Shown piece by piece: positions 23,724-33,766 of a DNA stretch of 64,000 bases. The stretch is from Ampullaceana balthica (Eukaryota > Mollusca > Gastropoda > Lymnaeidae). Under the pieces are notes generated by a model. It did no database searches, had not been told where the DNA came from, and was given only the letters and a program-made list of their open reading frames with translations. Within the stretch, counting starts at the first letter, position 1. Every line of letters starts with the position of its first letter. A program made the translations under genes and the position numbers. The stretch spans positions 1,674,001-1,738,000 of the forward strand of contig CALYLW010000069.1 in assembly GCA_944989445.1 (NCBI GenBank), read 5' to 3'.

Positions 23724-23984
23724 GGGGCCGTTCATAAAGTATGACACACTATTTTTTTAAACTATTTTTAACTCCCCCCTGTCACAAATCTCGGATCCCC
23801 ACCCTCTAAAGTAAATTACGTTACACTTTCGAATAAATATATTTTTTATTAACAAAATAATTAAAATTTTATATAAAACATTGTGACGTCACACATAGCC
23901 GGACCCCCCTCCCCCTTGTCACAAACTGTCACACTTTCTTAACCCCCCCCCCTCTGGAGCGTGACGTACTTTATGGACGGCCCC
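23724..23984 (+). mobile_element. MITE with TTA target duplication, family copy 1 (PIF/Harbinger-like)
   Basis: Inward termini GGGGCCGTTCATAAAGT and GGGGCCGTCCATAAAGTACG are inverted; TTA is present on each side (23721-23723, 23985-23987). The interior has C-rich stretches and 'gtgacgtcacacatag'. Four copies in the window share this plan with either TTA or TAA duplications, which fits the 3 bp TWA target of PIF/Harbinger elements. Confidence 0.88.
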
Positions 23985-23987
23985 TTA

Positions 23988-24753
23988 TGTTAAGACAACT
24001 CAATAATTTCTGTTAGGTTGTCATATGAACAAGAATTTAAACGTGCATTGAAAACAACAAAAACATCTGTGACATACAAATCTTCTTCTTTTTTTGTTTT
24101 GTATTCTAATCTCTTACATACTCAATGACTGACTGACTCCTTTACTCTGGAACGTTCTATAAGTACTGCCAAGGGAGTTTTAAGTGTGTGTGTGAACTAT
24201 ATAAAGTGCCTAGCATAATATAGATTAGATAACATAAAGATATATAATAGAAATAGATAAATAAAACTAGATTTATATCTAGAAAAAAAAACGTTTCGCA
24301 AAAATAACTCAATCGCGTTTGGTGCGTACTTCTATGTTGTTAATATTTTAATAACGAAAACTTTAATATTCATCTAAAAAATATGTGTCGTTAAGAGATG
24401 TGAAGATATTAGACTTAATTAGAATATTAAATTTACATCTTATCAATACTATAATTGATAAATTAGAAGGGCGGGAAAAACATGTGCAGTGGCGTCATTT
24501 TACGGGGGGGGGGAGGGGGGCAATCTCAATTTACGCCTTTTTAAAAAATCATATTTTGTTAAAATAACTTTAGTGGATTTGAAGCTCTGGATTGTTTCGG
24601 CTAAGTTATATTTCTTCTTTCTATTATACTTTTTTCTCTAGATTAAAGTAATATCTCAAAACGAAGTGATTATATACATTGCTATACCTTTTAGAACAAT
24701 TATGTTTTAAAATATTATCTTTTAGTAAATATTAATAGATAATTTTTTAAAAT
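23988..24753. other. Non-coding with a lone hAT-like end
   Basis: CAGTGGCGTCATTTTACGGG at 24486 resembles the termini of the inner hAT (CAGTGGCGTCA), but no matching right end was found. The remainder is AT-rich unique sequence. Confidence 0.45.
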
Positions 24754-25163
24754 GGTTAACCGACAAAACGGCATCGGACAAAACGGCCCCGACAAATGAG
24801 CCCCGACATAACGACCCGGGTCAAAACGGCCCTGGACTAATATTCAAAAATAAAATATGTCATTCGTATTTTTACTCACCGATTCAGTGTCAGGTTTAGT
24901 TCACAAGAAACAATAATAATGACATCATAAGAATGAATTTAATAGCATTTACTCGATATGGTACCAAGTCACGTTTTTTAAAAAGAAGAAATAATAAAAT
25001 AACATCACAAGAAATAATTTTACAATTTGACCATTTTTTTAAGGGTGAAAAAGTTGATAAAAGTTTAAAATGCAAAAAATAAAAATAATTAAAAATGTAA
25101 ACAATTTGTCTGGGGCCTTTTGACCGGGTCCGTTTTGTCCAGGGCAATTTTGACGAGTCACGA
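24754..25163 (-). mobile_element. Non-autonomous DNA element with CGGCCCC cassettes (copy B, 410 bp)
   Basis: The left end GGTTAACCGACAAAACGGC equals the inverted right end of copy A (4618-6393), and the right end, read inward, 'cgtgactcgtcaaaattgcc' corresponds to the left end of copy A. There are about five diverged 15 bp cassettes at the left and three at the right. The interior shares 'gattcagtgtcaggtttagttcacaagaaaca' blocks with copy A in reverse. It shows the minimal element without secondary insertions. Confidence 0.78.
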
Positions 25164-25326
25164 AAAGAAATAACACTTCATATCGTCCTCGAAATATCTT
25201 GCTAAAATTGAGTTGAGCCTTGGAAACATTAGAATTAAATCAATTTTAATTTTTGTGCAGATAAAAATATGTTTAATCAACTCATTAAAGGAATCATCAT
25301 AGCTGACTAACTGCCGTGAACATCGT

Positions 25327-25405
25327 GTGGTTCTGGGTGGTTAGGATTGTGGTTCTGGGTGGTTAGGATTGTGGTTCTGGGTGGTTAGGATTGTGGTTGA
25401 GTGGT
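25327..25405. repeat. 22-bp tandem repeat, 3.5 units
   Basis: 'gtggttctgggtggttagga' starts at 25327, 25349 and 25371, with a truncated variant at 25393. The units are essentially identical, so it is young. Confidence 0.95.
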
Positions 25406-26940
25406 TGGTGTCAGCTTTAGTTTGAGCGCTCAATATCAGCTGTTAATTATTAGACTATATTGTGTTGAAGTTACGACTTTACCAAGGGAGCAGGACGCGT
25501 ATGCTGCTAATCATGATTATACAGATTAATTTGAAAATAAAATAGTTTCATAGTTCAAAGTTCCAATTTCATGATCAGGATGGTCGCAATGTTAATATGA
25601 ATTGATGCTTATTCCATTTATATATTATATTGAATGATATTGTAAGAAAATCGCCATTAAGTTATTATCATTGTCATCAATACAAGTTGCTCCATATTTG
25701 CAAGCCCATCGACCTCCTTTGGGGCGAGTTCTAAACTCTTAGGACCCGGCTCAGTCTATCCCATCAAATTACTCGATTCCATCATTTTTTGTATGTCGAG
25801 GGGGGTGGGGGATTAAAACACGTAATTATAAAACTTATAAAATTACATGAATATCTTTGAACAGTTTCAAAAAATAATAATATCCTAGCTAATATTTGAA
25901 AAAATAAAATAAACGGGAAGAAATAAAAAAAATCGCGCTATTATTTGTTGTAGTCTGCTGGTGTATTTTAGTCTGATAACAAGCGTTCGGCAAACATTTT
26001 CGTTTCAATATAACGGTACAATTTTTTTTAAAACGAAAAGGAAATAACCCCCGAGATTCTCTCTACGGTTATCCGATATCATCTCAACCGTCCCCTATTA
26101 TCACAACCCGCCCCCCTATCACAACCCCCCTCCCTCCCCTATCATCCCCGGAGTCTAGTGTCGGGTCCCAGGGAGATGATGTCTTACACACAGCGGTGGG
26201 GTGGATTTTTGTTTAAACTTAGCTTGAACGGAATTCTTCGGAATCTTTGGAAAATTATTACCGTTATTTGATGCGGATATGAATAGGGTTTACTCGCCTT
26301 GGAAACACCCGGGGTGTCAGGCCGCAGGCGGTGTTGTTGGTGAATGAAAATAATATTTAAATTTTGCATTAATTGGCAACTTGTAAAGTATGCGACGCGT
26401 GTTGATTATCTTAAGGGCTGTGATGTTATTTGACACAAGTTCACGTGGTTCGTGCTTGCATATTAGATAGCAGTACGTACGCTCCAATTATTCCCCCTCC
26501 CCTCTCTCTCTCATCACCCTTGATGCCTTGCGAATGTCCCCTTTGTTTACTTATCTAGGTATAGTTGAAAACCCAGGCATTTGAAATATACATTTTAGCA
26601 ATGTAGGAATGTCACCAGCATTAGAAAACATCTATAACTTATTTATTAATTTATATTTTACATTATCTTGTACTTGATTATTAATTATCGTCTTAAAACA
26701 CAACAAAATGATAATCTTATTTTAATATCATTTATTCATATATATAGTTAAACTTGAGTAAAGGTTTAGTTGTTAGTTTAGCAAAGCCAAATAAATCGTA
26801 ACCATGGAAATTTTGTTCCGTTGGATTTGTAGAATTTTCGGGTTTAATGTGATTGAATTGGCTTTTAAAATAAAAACATCAAACGAAAAATCAAATTTTG
26901 ATTAACCATAATTGTTTCTGCAGACTTGTTATACATATAA
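25406..26940. other. Non-coding, no gene recognised
   Basis: AT-rich unique sequence with C-rich tracts around 26100-26150. No motif-bearing frame. Confidence 0.4.
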
Positions 26941-26997
26941 ATATAAATACATAATAATATATAAATATATATATAAATAATATAAATATATATATAA

Positions 26998-27081
<84 letters not shown>

Positions 27082-27130
27082 ATGTATAAACATCCATATA
27101 TATAATATAATATTATATATCATAAATATA
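26941..27130. repeat. (AT)n microsatellite and AT-rich flanks
   Basis: An almost pure TA run of ~70 bp lies at ~27003-27071, followed by a short TG run. Frames reading through it as Ile-Tyr repeats are artefacts. Confidence 0.97.
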
Positions 27131-27437
27131 GATATATTATATAATATATTTAGTCCTCGTTTACAGTGAGATTAATCTACAGCAAATTTTTCATATTTAA
27201 GTAGAGAGTAAATAAATAATGTACAACTTTGTAGAATACCGTTTTGTGTGAATTGTTAATTACAATGACAATATCACATCATTTGATAGAATTCTCAGTG
27301 CAGGGCGTTAACTTTGAAAACTCAGTTTTCGGATGGATTAAAAAAAAATTTCTTCTCCTTCTGGAAGGATTCATCGATCTACTAACAGTGAAAAAAAACA
27401 GGGGCACACAATCATTTAAGATATACATTGTGAATTT
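27131..27437. other. Non-coding, no gene recognised
   Basis: Short unique stretch between the two microsatellites. The frame starting at 27244 enters the AAT repeat as poly-Asn and has no recognisable domain. Confidence 0.4.
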
Positions 27438-27456
27438 AAATAATAATAATAATAAC

Positions 27457-27525
<69 letters not shown>
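27438..27525. repeat. (AAT)n microsatellite, target of a hAT insertion
   Basis: About 29 AAT triplets, nearly perfect. The same repeat resumes at 28159-28184, so a transposon (27526-28157) inserted into it. Confidence 0.97.
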
Positions 27526-27526
<1 letters not shown>

Positions 27527-28157
27527 GGGCTGTTATCGATTAATTTAAATTTAATCGTTAACTTTTGAAAAATTATCGATTAATTAATCGATAATTTCGA
27601 TTAAAGCCAAAAATAGAAATTTATGACGTCATTAAAGTAAACATTTCTCACGGCCATTGAAAATTAAGAATAGTTTGAACTAAATTTTATGACAATGTGT
27701 TGATACTTGATCGGATGTTTGTGCTGAAGGTGGTACGTCAGCGATGTATTTGATCCTTTAAAAGAGAATTGTTTATGGCAGTGAACACAGTAAACTTTTT
27801 CACCATATTAGACTTTGCCATCCGCAGTTAGCTTAAAAACAAAATTTTTGCTCAACTTTTTAGTTATATGTTTAAATTTAACTGCGCTGATGCTGTCAGC
27901 CATTTTTTAGTTGACGTCTGCCGGTCCACATAAAGTAATAAAATAAATTATAATATTACGCGGGAGAAGTTTGTACGTAAAAAAATATATAAATTATTAT
28001 TAATTATTAATAATTAATTATTTATTTTAAAAAAAAATTGAAAAATATTAAAAATATTTTCTTTAATTTTAATCGAATTTTTATCGATTAAAATAATTTT
28101 AATCGATACAATTTTTTAACGATTAATCGAGAAATTAATCGTTAATTTCCGCAGCAT
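27526..28157 (-). mobile_element. hAT-derived element with BED zinc-finger remnant
   Basis: It starts AGGGCTGTTATCGATTAA, ends (inverted) AATGCTGCGGAAATTAACG, and 'atcgattaa/taatcgat' blocks lie inside both ends. On the minus strand (~27840-27690) it encodes a BED-type finger: KVYCVHCHKQFSFKGS, then YHLQHKHP, with the CX2C and histidine ligands visible and one TAA stop upstream. The rest of a transposase is missing. It lies inside an AAT repeat, so the exact target duplication cannot be separated from the repeat. Confidence 0.78.
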
Positions 28158-29375
28158 TAAATAATAATAATAATAATAATAATAAAAGATATAACATTAT
28201 CCTTATATCTTTTTTCTAAATTGTCAGTCATCAACTATTTAAAAAAAAATTAAAACAAAACAAAAAACATCCTGCCAGTCTGTTGAATTTAAACAACAAA
28301 CAGTTATTTTGAATGTCCACAACTATAATCATATTTAAATTGGATTGATGGCAACGTATTATTGCGGTAGAAAATATAAATAGAGCTTTGTAAAGACTCG
28401 GAATTCCATTTACATTCTGCTGTTAATCGGACAATAAATTTTCAGTTATTTGGTCCTTAAAATCATACATCAACTTACAAATTGGCAAGTTTTTCCATTG
28501 ACGTCTCAAGTAAACGCTGTTGGTATTTATTCAGAAACGTCATACTAATTACCGGCTTATTGACAAGTTCTAAATTTACATTTATAAACGACTTGATAAA
28601 AAAAAGTTATCATTTTTCCCATTTAAGATTTTTCACAATAAGGGTAATTTAAAAAAAAATCTTAAAGACAAGTTGCTTTAAAAAAGACACGTTTTAACCA
28701 ACCGGCTCCCCGGAACCTGACCAATCGGCTGAATTGGGCTCCAGCACAAAGTTGGTTCCACGACTTTACAAACAAATCTAAAACTCCAAAATCAAGTTTT
28801 GCCCAAAATTTCTTGCCGTTTCTTTTTGTGTGTTCTTAATACAGATACACTTTCTAGTTGAACAACAATAAAATCATCATCTTCCAATAGCTTTTAAACT
28901 TCGTTAAATGCTAAAGAAATTTGAAGAAAATATTTATTTTTTTAATTTTAAATGTATAATATAATTAATAATATAAATATAATAAATAAGGAAGCTAACA
29001 GAGACCATTATTTGATTCACGGGAAAATAAAATTTCACGCATTCAAGAACTTTCATATTTCCAAGTCGTCCAATCTCCATTTATATGAAAAAAATTATAT
29101 AATTTCACTCTTTTTTTTTACTTTCTATTTCCGAGGACGAGTCGCGGGGTCAAAGTATTTGGGGGGGGTGGGGGGTTTGCACCCTGTAAATCCCCTACAT
29201 CGCCACCATAAACTCCTTCCTATCAGCGCCCCTCCCCTATCAGCACCCCGTATCAGTCCCCACGATCCAATCCTTCCCATTTCTCTACCTCTACTCATTC
29301 AACTCTTTGAACGCCACACTCTGTGTAGTCTGTGTGTTTTTTAATGTTGCGATTCCCCCTCCCTGTTTGATTAAA

Positions 29376-29420
29376 CCCCTCGCGTCACCATCGGAACCCG
29401 TGGATCCACAACGCGAGGGG
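29376..29420. other. Perfect 10-bp-arm hairpin
   Basis: CCCCTCGCGT at 29376-29385 is exactly inverted as ACGCGAGGGG at 29411-29420 around a 25-base loop. It is in otherwise unique sequence. The function is unknown; it could be a transposon relic or a protein-binding site. Confidence 0.75.
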
Positions 29421-30090
29421 CTCCCCGTCGCTTGTCGTGATAAAAACCATATTGCCTGGCCGTTATTTGTTCTTCCAGAAATTGCTCCATTAGGTCGGAT
29501 AAGCCGCAAGATGAATGTAGGAGCTAGGCGCGGGGAAGGGGTGGGTGGGTGTTGGGGGGTGTTGTGTTGTTCTGTAAAACCAATTATTTTCCACCAACAT
29601 CCCATGGAGCCAGTTTAGATTTAGAAGGCGTTAAAAAGGAGGATCTCAAACAAGGGATTTTCGTACCCTCGGGTGTTGTGTGGCAGAGAGAATTCGATGA
29701 TGCAATTTAGTGACGTACTGGAAGGGGGTAGGTGCCTAGAGAGTCTTGTGTTTCATTGTTAAATGTGCCCGTGGAAAGATCACAAGCCACGCAATGCACT
29801 CATTATACCCTTAGATTTTTAAAAATTCATTCCTGGAAAAAAAATAATTAAGTTTGCTTCCTCCCTCGCTTCATTGGTCGACTTTGGAAACCCAACATTG
29901 GGATATAAAACTATTGTACACACTGTGGTACATGTACATTACATAGTTGTTTGGATATCGGCCCCTTTTAAAGCTCTCTTTCCACTAAACGTAGTAAAAT
30001 AGACACTTGGTATCCGTGTGATATTTCGTAAATCTGTACAGTCATTGCCGTGTTAATGTAATTGACGTACCATAAAGCAGGTCTTGCCAT

Positions 30091-30190
30091 GTATGTACAG
30101 GACTTTTTTTTAGTAAAATGGCATGTCCTGTATGTAGAGGACTTTTTAGTCAAATGGAATGTCCTGTATGTAGAGGACTTTTTTTAAACA
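30091..30190. repeat. 36-39 bp tandem repeat, 2.5 units, with small inverted core
   Basis: 'gtatgtagaggactttttt' starts at 30091 (variant), 30130 and 30166. The joint GTCCTGTATGTAGAGGAC can fold on itself with a 5 bp stem. Confidence 0.85.
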
Positions 30191-30705
30191 ACGGACTTTC
30201 TCCATCTCATCTGAAATTGTACATTTTTATTTAAATATATCTTCCACAACTATTTAATCTAATTATAACAACACCATTTTTCAATAGAACAATGTTGAAG
30301 CCTTTGCCACCCCCCACCCCCACTCCAGCCAAAACTAAAGGAACCCATGTATAGCCGCTATATTTAGATGCGGAACGAGAATTTGGGGGAATAAATGCGA
30401 AAGAACGAAGAGAATAAGCCCAGAAGAGTTAAGGCAAAGTGAATGAGGGCAGTTGCTCCATCACAACTACATTAAAATAATGCAGGGAATGTTTGTAAAC
30501 ACGAGGGGACATCAATGCACAGCTTCCCTGGCTCAAAGAATGATCTCCCTTACGCTGTGTTGGTTTTCAGTTTTTTTTTAAAAACTCCTGTAGTTAATTG
30601 AGATGAAGGAAGAAACGATTACACGCTAGCGGCCCACAACCCCCCCCCCTCTTTTTTTTCTCACCAAAGGGTCACATACACTGTGTACTTAGCTAGCTTA
30701 CCGCA

Positions 30706-30850
30706 AGCAGATTGAAACTTCACTTACTGATTGAAACCAAAAGCTCACAAATAAAACACTGGAAGTGACTGGGGGCTCGAACGCAACGGAAAACTTGGTT
30801 TTCGTGACGCAAACGATGTCCGTGGACAGTGATTCTCACGTTTTGGTGTC
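30706..30850. repeat. Upstream diverged duplication, copy 1
   Basis: 'gattgaaacttcacttactgattgaaacc' and the following 'ggaagtg' (about 60 bp) resemble 31921-31977. 'tgattctcac' then occurs after each copy (30829 and 32087). It lies ~2.3 kb upstream of the homeobox gene start. Confidence 0.55.
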
Positions 30851-31303
30851 ACAAGATCGTGTGATTTGCGAATTTGATAAAAGTATCCATTCTGTTATCC
30901 AAACTTCACTTAATTGCAACTGTCTTCAAACTGCATGAACACGTTCCAACATGGTTTCTCAGGGAAAGTCATCCAGTCACGTAAAACTATTCTCCAAGAT
31001 TTTTTTCCATTCGAAGATTGACAATGATCATTTCTTAGCTCTGATGTTGGCTTTACTTGAATTTGTATTATACATATTCTTGCAACCATGATGTGAATTC
31101 TTTATTAGTTCTGAGCTATTAGATGTTGAAGTTTTTTGGCTTAATGCTAGGAGCTCGTTAAACACATAGCTGACTAAACAAAAAACGTTTGCTAATCAAA
31201 CCTTGTTATTATTTTATTCCTACGTGCAGGCGTTAACCATTGGACTTGAACGAACTTTTAAAAATTAAACAACCCGTAAAAACAAAGTTTTTTTTTATAC
31301 TAT
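30851..31303. other. Non-coding, no gene recognised
   Basis: Unique AT-rich sequence. 'cgttaaccattggacttgaacg' near 31233 resembles a degraded tRNA-like stretch on the minus strand but is too short to call. Confidence 0.35.
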
Positions 31304-31673
31304 AAATCCCTCATATATCCATGAGGCATAACTAAAAGTATTGATTATAGTTCAGTATAATACGCACCGCGCGACAGACCCCTGTGACATCGAGTGCTGG
31401 AGTGAACCTCCATTGAACCGTGGAGGTCAACTATAGCAGACGGCTACACATGCTACATAGAGATACATAGAGAAAAACTTTAAAAATCATTAATTTAATT
31501 ATATCTACGATACATTGGATCGATCTGAAATTTTGAAACAATTTATTGTTAGGTGACACAAGCCTATGTGCAAAATTTCAGCTCGATAGGATCCCGGGAA
31601 ATGGGTCATTTTTGACTTTTGTTTTTCCACGGGTTGGACCACGACAAGACGGTGAAGTTATTATAAGGGATTT
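31304..31673. repeat. Interspersed repeat with inverted ends, copy 2
   Basis: This is a diverged second copy of the repeat at 5054-5438. AAATCCCTCATAT at the left faces TTATAAGGGATTT at the right. Blocks 'gatcgatctgaaattttga' and 'caaaatttcagctcgatag' are conserved in order. Confidence 0.7.
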
Positions 31674-32299
31674 AATTATATTCGTCCCATCGTAAGAACC
31701 TTTGTCCAGGGGTATCAGCTATTTTACCGCGTTGGTCTGTTTCGCGACCGAGGAAAAGTTAGATGTAAATAGTTATTTGAATTTTTTCTCTCTTCCACGT
31801 GGATCAGGTAAAGAAAAAAAAAGCACACCCCTTGATTACGTTCTTCTGAAGGCGCCATCAGCGATGTAAGAAACAAGGGGAGTCGTGTTTACGTTAAAAG
31901 AAAAGAACTTTTACAGGGCCGAAGACTGAAACTTCAGAGCTTGATTGAAACCAAACTCAAACAAACAATGGAAGTGCGAGTATGTTTTGCAATGTGCACT
32001 TCCGTGGCGCTCACAGGAGCTGCCTTCGCGAGCTGCCTCGGGAACGGATCTTTGGGCGTGCGAGTTCTGTTTTCTTAACCAAACAATGATTCTCACTTTG
32101 TTGCGCCGGTAGTCCATCAATGTCTGAGAACAGAGAAGTCCGAGGAAAGAGAACCCGCGTTGGAGTCAAGGTCTTGCTGGACGCATGAAGTCATTCCGCA
32201 CGTTAAGTCCATGGGAATACTTGTCTTATCTATACAGAAGATAATTGCGTCCACAGACCATGACAGATGATCTGTTGGCAAGTGATACGGCGTTCACAG
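31674..32299. other. Non-coding upstream region, contains duplication copy 2
   Basis: 31921-31977 ('gactgaaacttcagagcttgattgaaacc') is the second copy of the duplication seen at 30706-30768. The rest is complex unique sequence about 1 kb upstream of the homeobox gene and may be promoter-proximal regulatory DNA. No core promoter is identified. Confidence 0.4.
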
Positions 32300-32452
32300 G
32301 CCACAGCTTTGTGGGTTCCACGCATTACCCAGCCACCTAACTAGTGTTAGGTACCCATTCGGAGCTGGGTGACTCAGGGACGCCCTAGGCCCCGGGAACA
32401 AATCCTTGCTTTCACTCGTATTCGAACCCGTGACCACCACGCCCCTATGGAC
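32300..32452 (-). repeat. tRNA-derived SINE fragment, 5'-truncated
   Basis: On the minus strand 'ggtcacgggttcgaatacg' is a clear B-box. It is followed by the body 'cggggcctagggcgtccctg' and 'aatgggtacctaacactagtt', a layout common to invertebrate SINEs with a conserved central domain. The A-box half is missing and the remnant ends near 32300. Confidence 0.7.
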
Positions 32453-32820
32453 CATGGAAAGATATAAATTTTTATGACTCAAATGTTAATTGAAAGTCAC
32501 TTCAGTGTTGATCAGTAGTAGATTACAAGTGAAATAATTATTTTGAGAATCTTTTGTTTTACAATATTCTTTACTGCCTTATACCTAAATTCATAATTTG
32601 TGCTCAGTTAAATCGCTGAGTCATCGTTGTGTTTTAAAATTTAAAAAAAAACAAATTGGGCAACAATATAATTAAGTCTAGGTTTTTAGATTGCGAAGTG
32701 TTGCTTTTTGTAACAGCTAAAATAGTATAATTCTATTAATAAGTCTAATTTTTATACTTACACCATTGGTAAATGGCCTTAAATTGTTACATAAATAAAT
32801 AAATGGGATATATTTTTATT

Positions 32821-33160
32821 TTGCAGGTCACGCGACGAAAGTAATTTTTTTGTTTTTAAAAAAGAAAAAAAGCTTCCTGTTCCTGGACCAGTCTGTTTAT
32901 TCCTTGTTTACAGAATCTAAACATTCCTAAAAGAATATACTGATTACTGAGAAAAGAAAAAAAAAGGCGGCTACAAAATGAATGGCTAAGATTTGAAGAG
33001 ACAACCTAACCCGCTCAACACTGCTGCTTCCATGTGTTAAACAGTGACTTCGGGCGATATATCTAATTCGCTCACAGACACAACCCTGCTTGATTTGGGA
33101 ACAGTGGAATAGGTCTACGCTCTCGCCATCCCTCACATCAGCCACGCCCACCTGTAAAAA
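32821..33160 (+). promoter_or_regulatory. Probable 5' UTR / proximal upstream region of the homeobox gene
   Basis: No TATA box is evident at a fixed distance. Two minimal upstream frames precede the main start: atg at 32978 (Met-Asn-Gly-stop) and atg at 33032 (Met-Cys-stop). A possible splice acceptor, 'tttattttgcag', ends at 32826, so a 5' non-coding exon may exist further upstream. No other ATG occurs between 33034 and 33161, which supports the chosen start. The transcription start is not determined. Confidence 0.4.
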
Positions 33161-33641
33161 ATGTACGCAAATCCCTACTCCACCACGCCCTTCTCCGTCA
33201 AAGACATCCTCAGCTGGACCGAACAACAAGACTACGTGGGGGGTCTCGGCGGGTACATGCCGCCCCCGAGTTACGCCTATGACACGAGTCCGCGCCCCTA
33301 CGACCAGATCTCTTCCCTGCCGAGCAACCCGGCGTGCATCTACGGCAACGGCACGCCCACCTACACCAATATATCCTACCCGGTCTCGTCCCACCCGTCG
33401 AACATGATGGGGGGCGGGCCCGCGGGCCACATGGGCGGGGTTCACAACCCCTGCATGAAGTCCTCGGATTACGACGTCAACGTGATGTCTCTCCAGATGA
33501 AACAAGACTACGAGGGTCACGTGACGGACAGCATGTCTCTGCCAATCAAACAAGAGTACGAGAGTCACGTGACTGAGCTGGCGAGTCCAGTGTCCGCCAT
33601 GAGCGACCAAGTCTGCATGGAGGATGACGTCAATGAAAAAG
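33161..33641 (+). CDS. Nkx2-5: Tinman/NK4/Nkx2-5 homeobox protein, exon 1
   Basis: Exon 1 encodes residues 1-160 and the first base of codon 161. The N-terminus carries the TN (tinman/EH1-type) motif, TPFSVKDILSW at residues 9-19, known in NK-class factors as a Groucho co-repressor contact. The rest is Pro/Tyr/Gly/Met-rich and low in known domains, with two MKQDYE/IKQEYE repeats, each followed by -HVT- (residues ~113-139). The start is the first ATG after two tiny upstream frames and has A at -3. The exon ends AAG|GTAAGC, a strong donor, phase 1. Read-through would add ~41 residues to a stop at 33766. In bilaterians this family specifies cardiac or visceral mesoderm. That role here is inferred from the family. 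Confidence 0.93.
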
Positions 33642-33766
33642 GTAAGCGGGGCTCGAGGCAGGGAATAAATCAGTCGGACACTGTCCGTATCCCATGGAAC
33701 GTTCTAAGACAAGAAATCCCGAAAACGCTAACAACATTCAAAGCTCTTGTAAAAATGCAAGACTAG

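Larger units (their letters stand above)
28158..30705. other. Non-coding, no gene recognised
   Basis: It includes the right AAT remnant (28159-28184), the hairpin at 29376-29420 and the small repeat at 30091-30190. Overlapping frames near 29291-29618 on both strands follow C/G-rich sequence and show no domain. Confidence 0.4.

Noticed and set aside
26891..27123. Ile-Tyr repeat frames
   Set aside because: Translation of the (AT)n microsatellite.
29291..29618. Overlapping ~100-codon frames on both strands
   Set aside because: No recognisable domain, low-complexity ends, and mutual overlap; no support for either.
32927..33610. 227-codon minus-strand frame overlapping exon 1
   Set aside because: It is the antisense of the GC-rich homeobox exon; no domain, and the sense strand has a clear conserved motif and splice donor.
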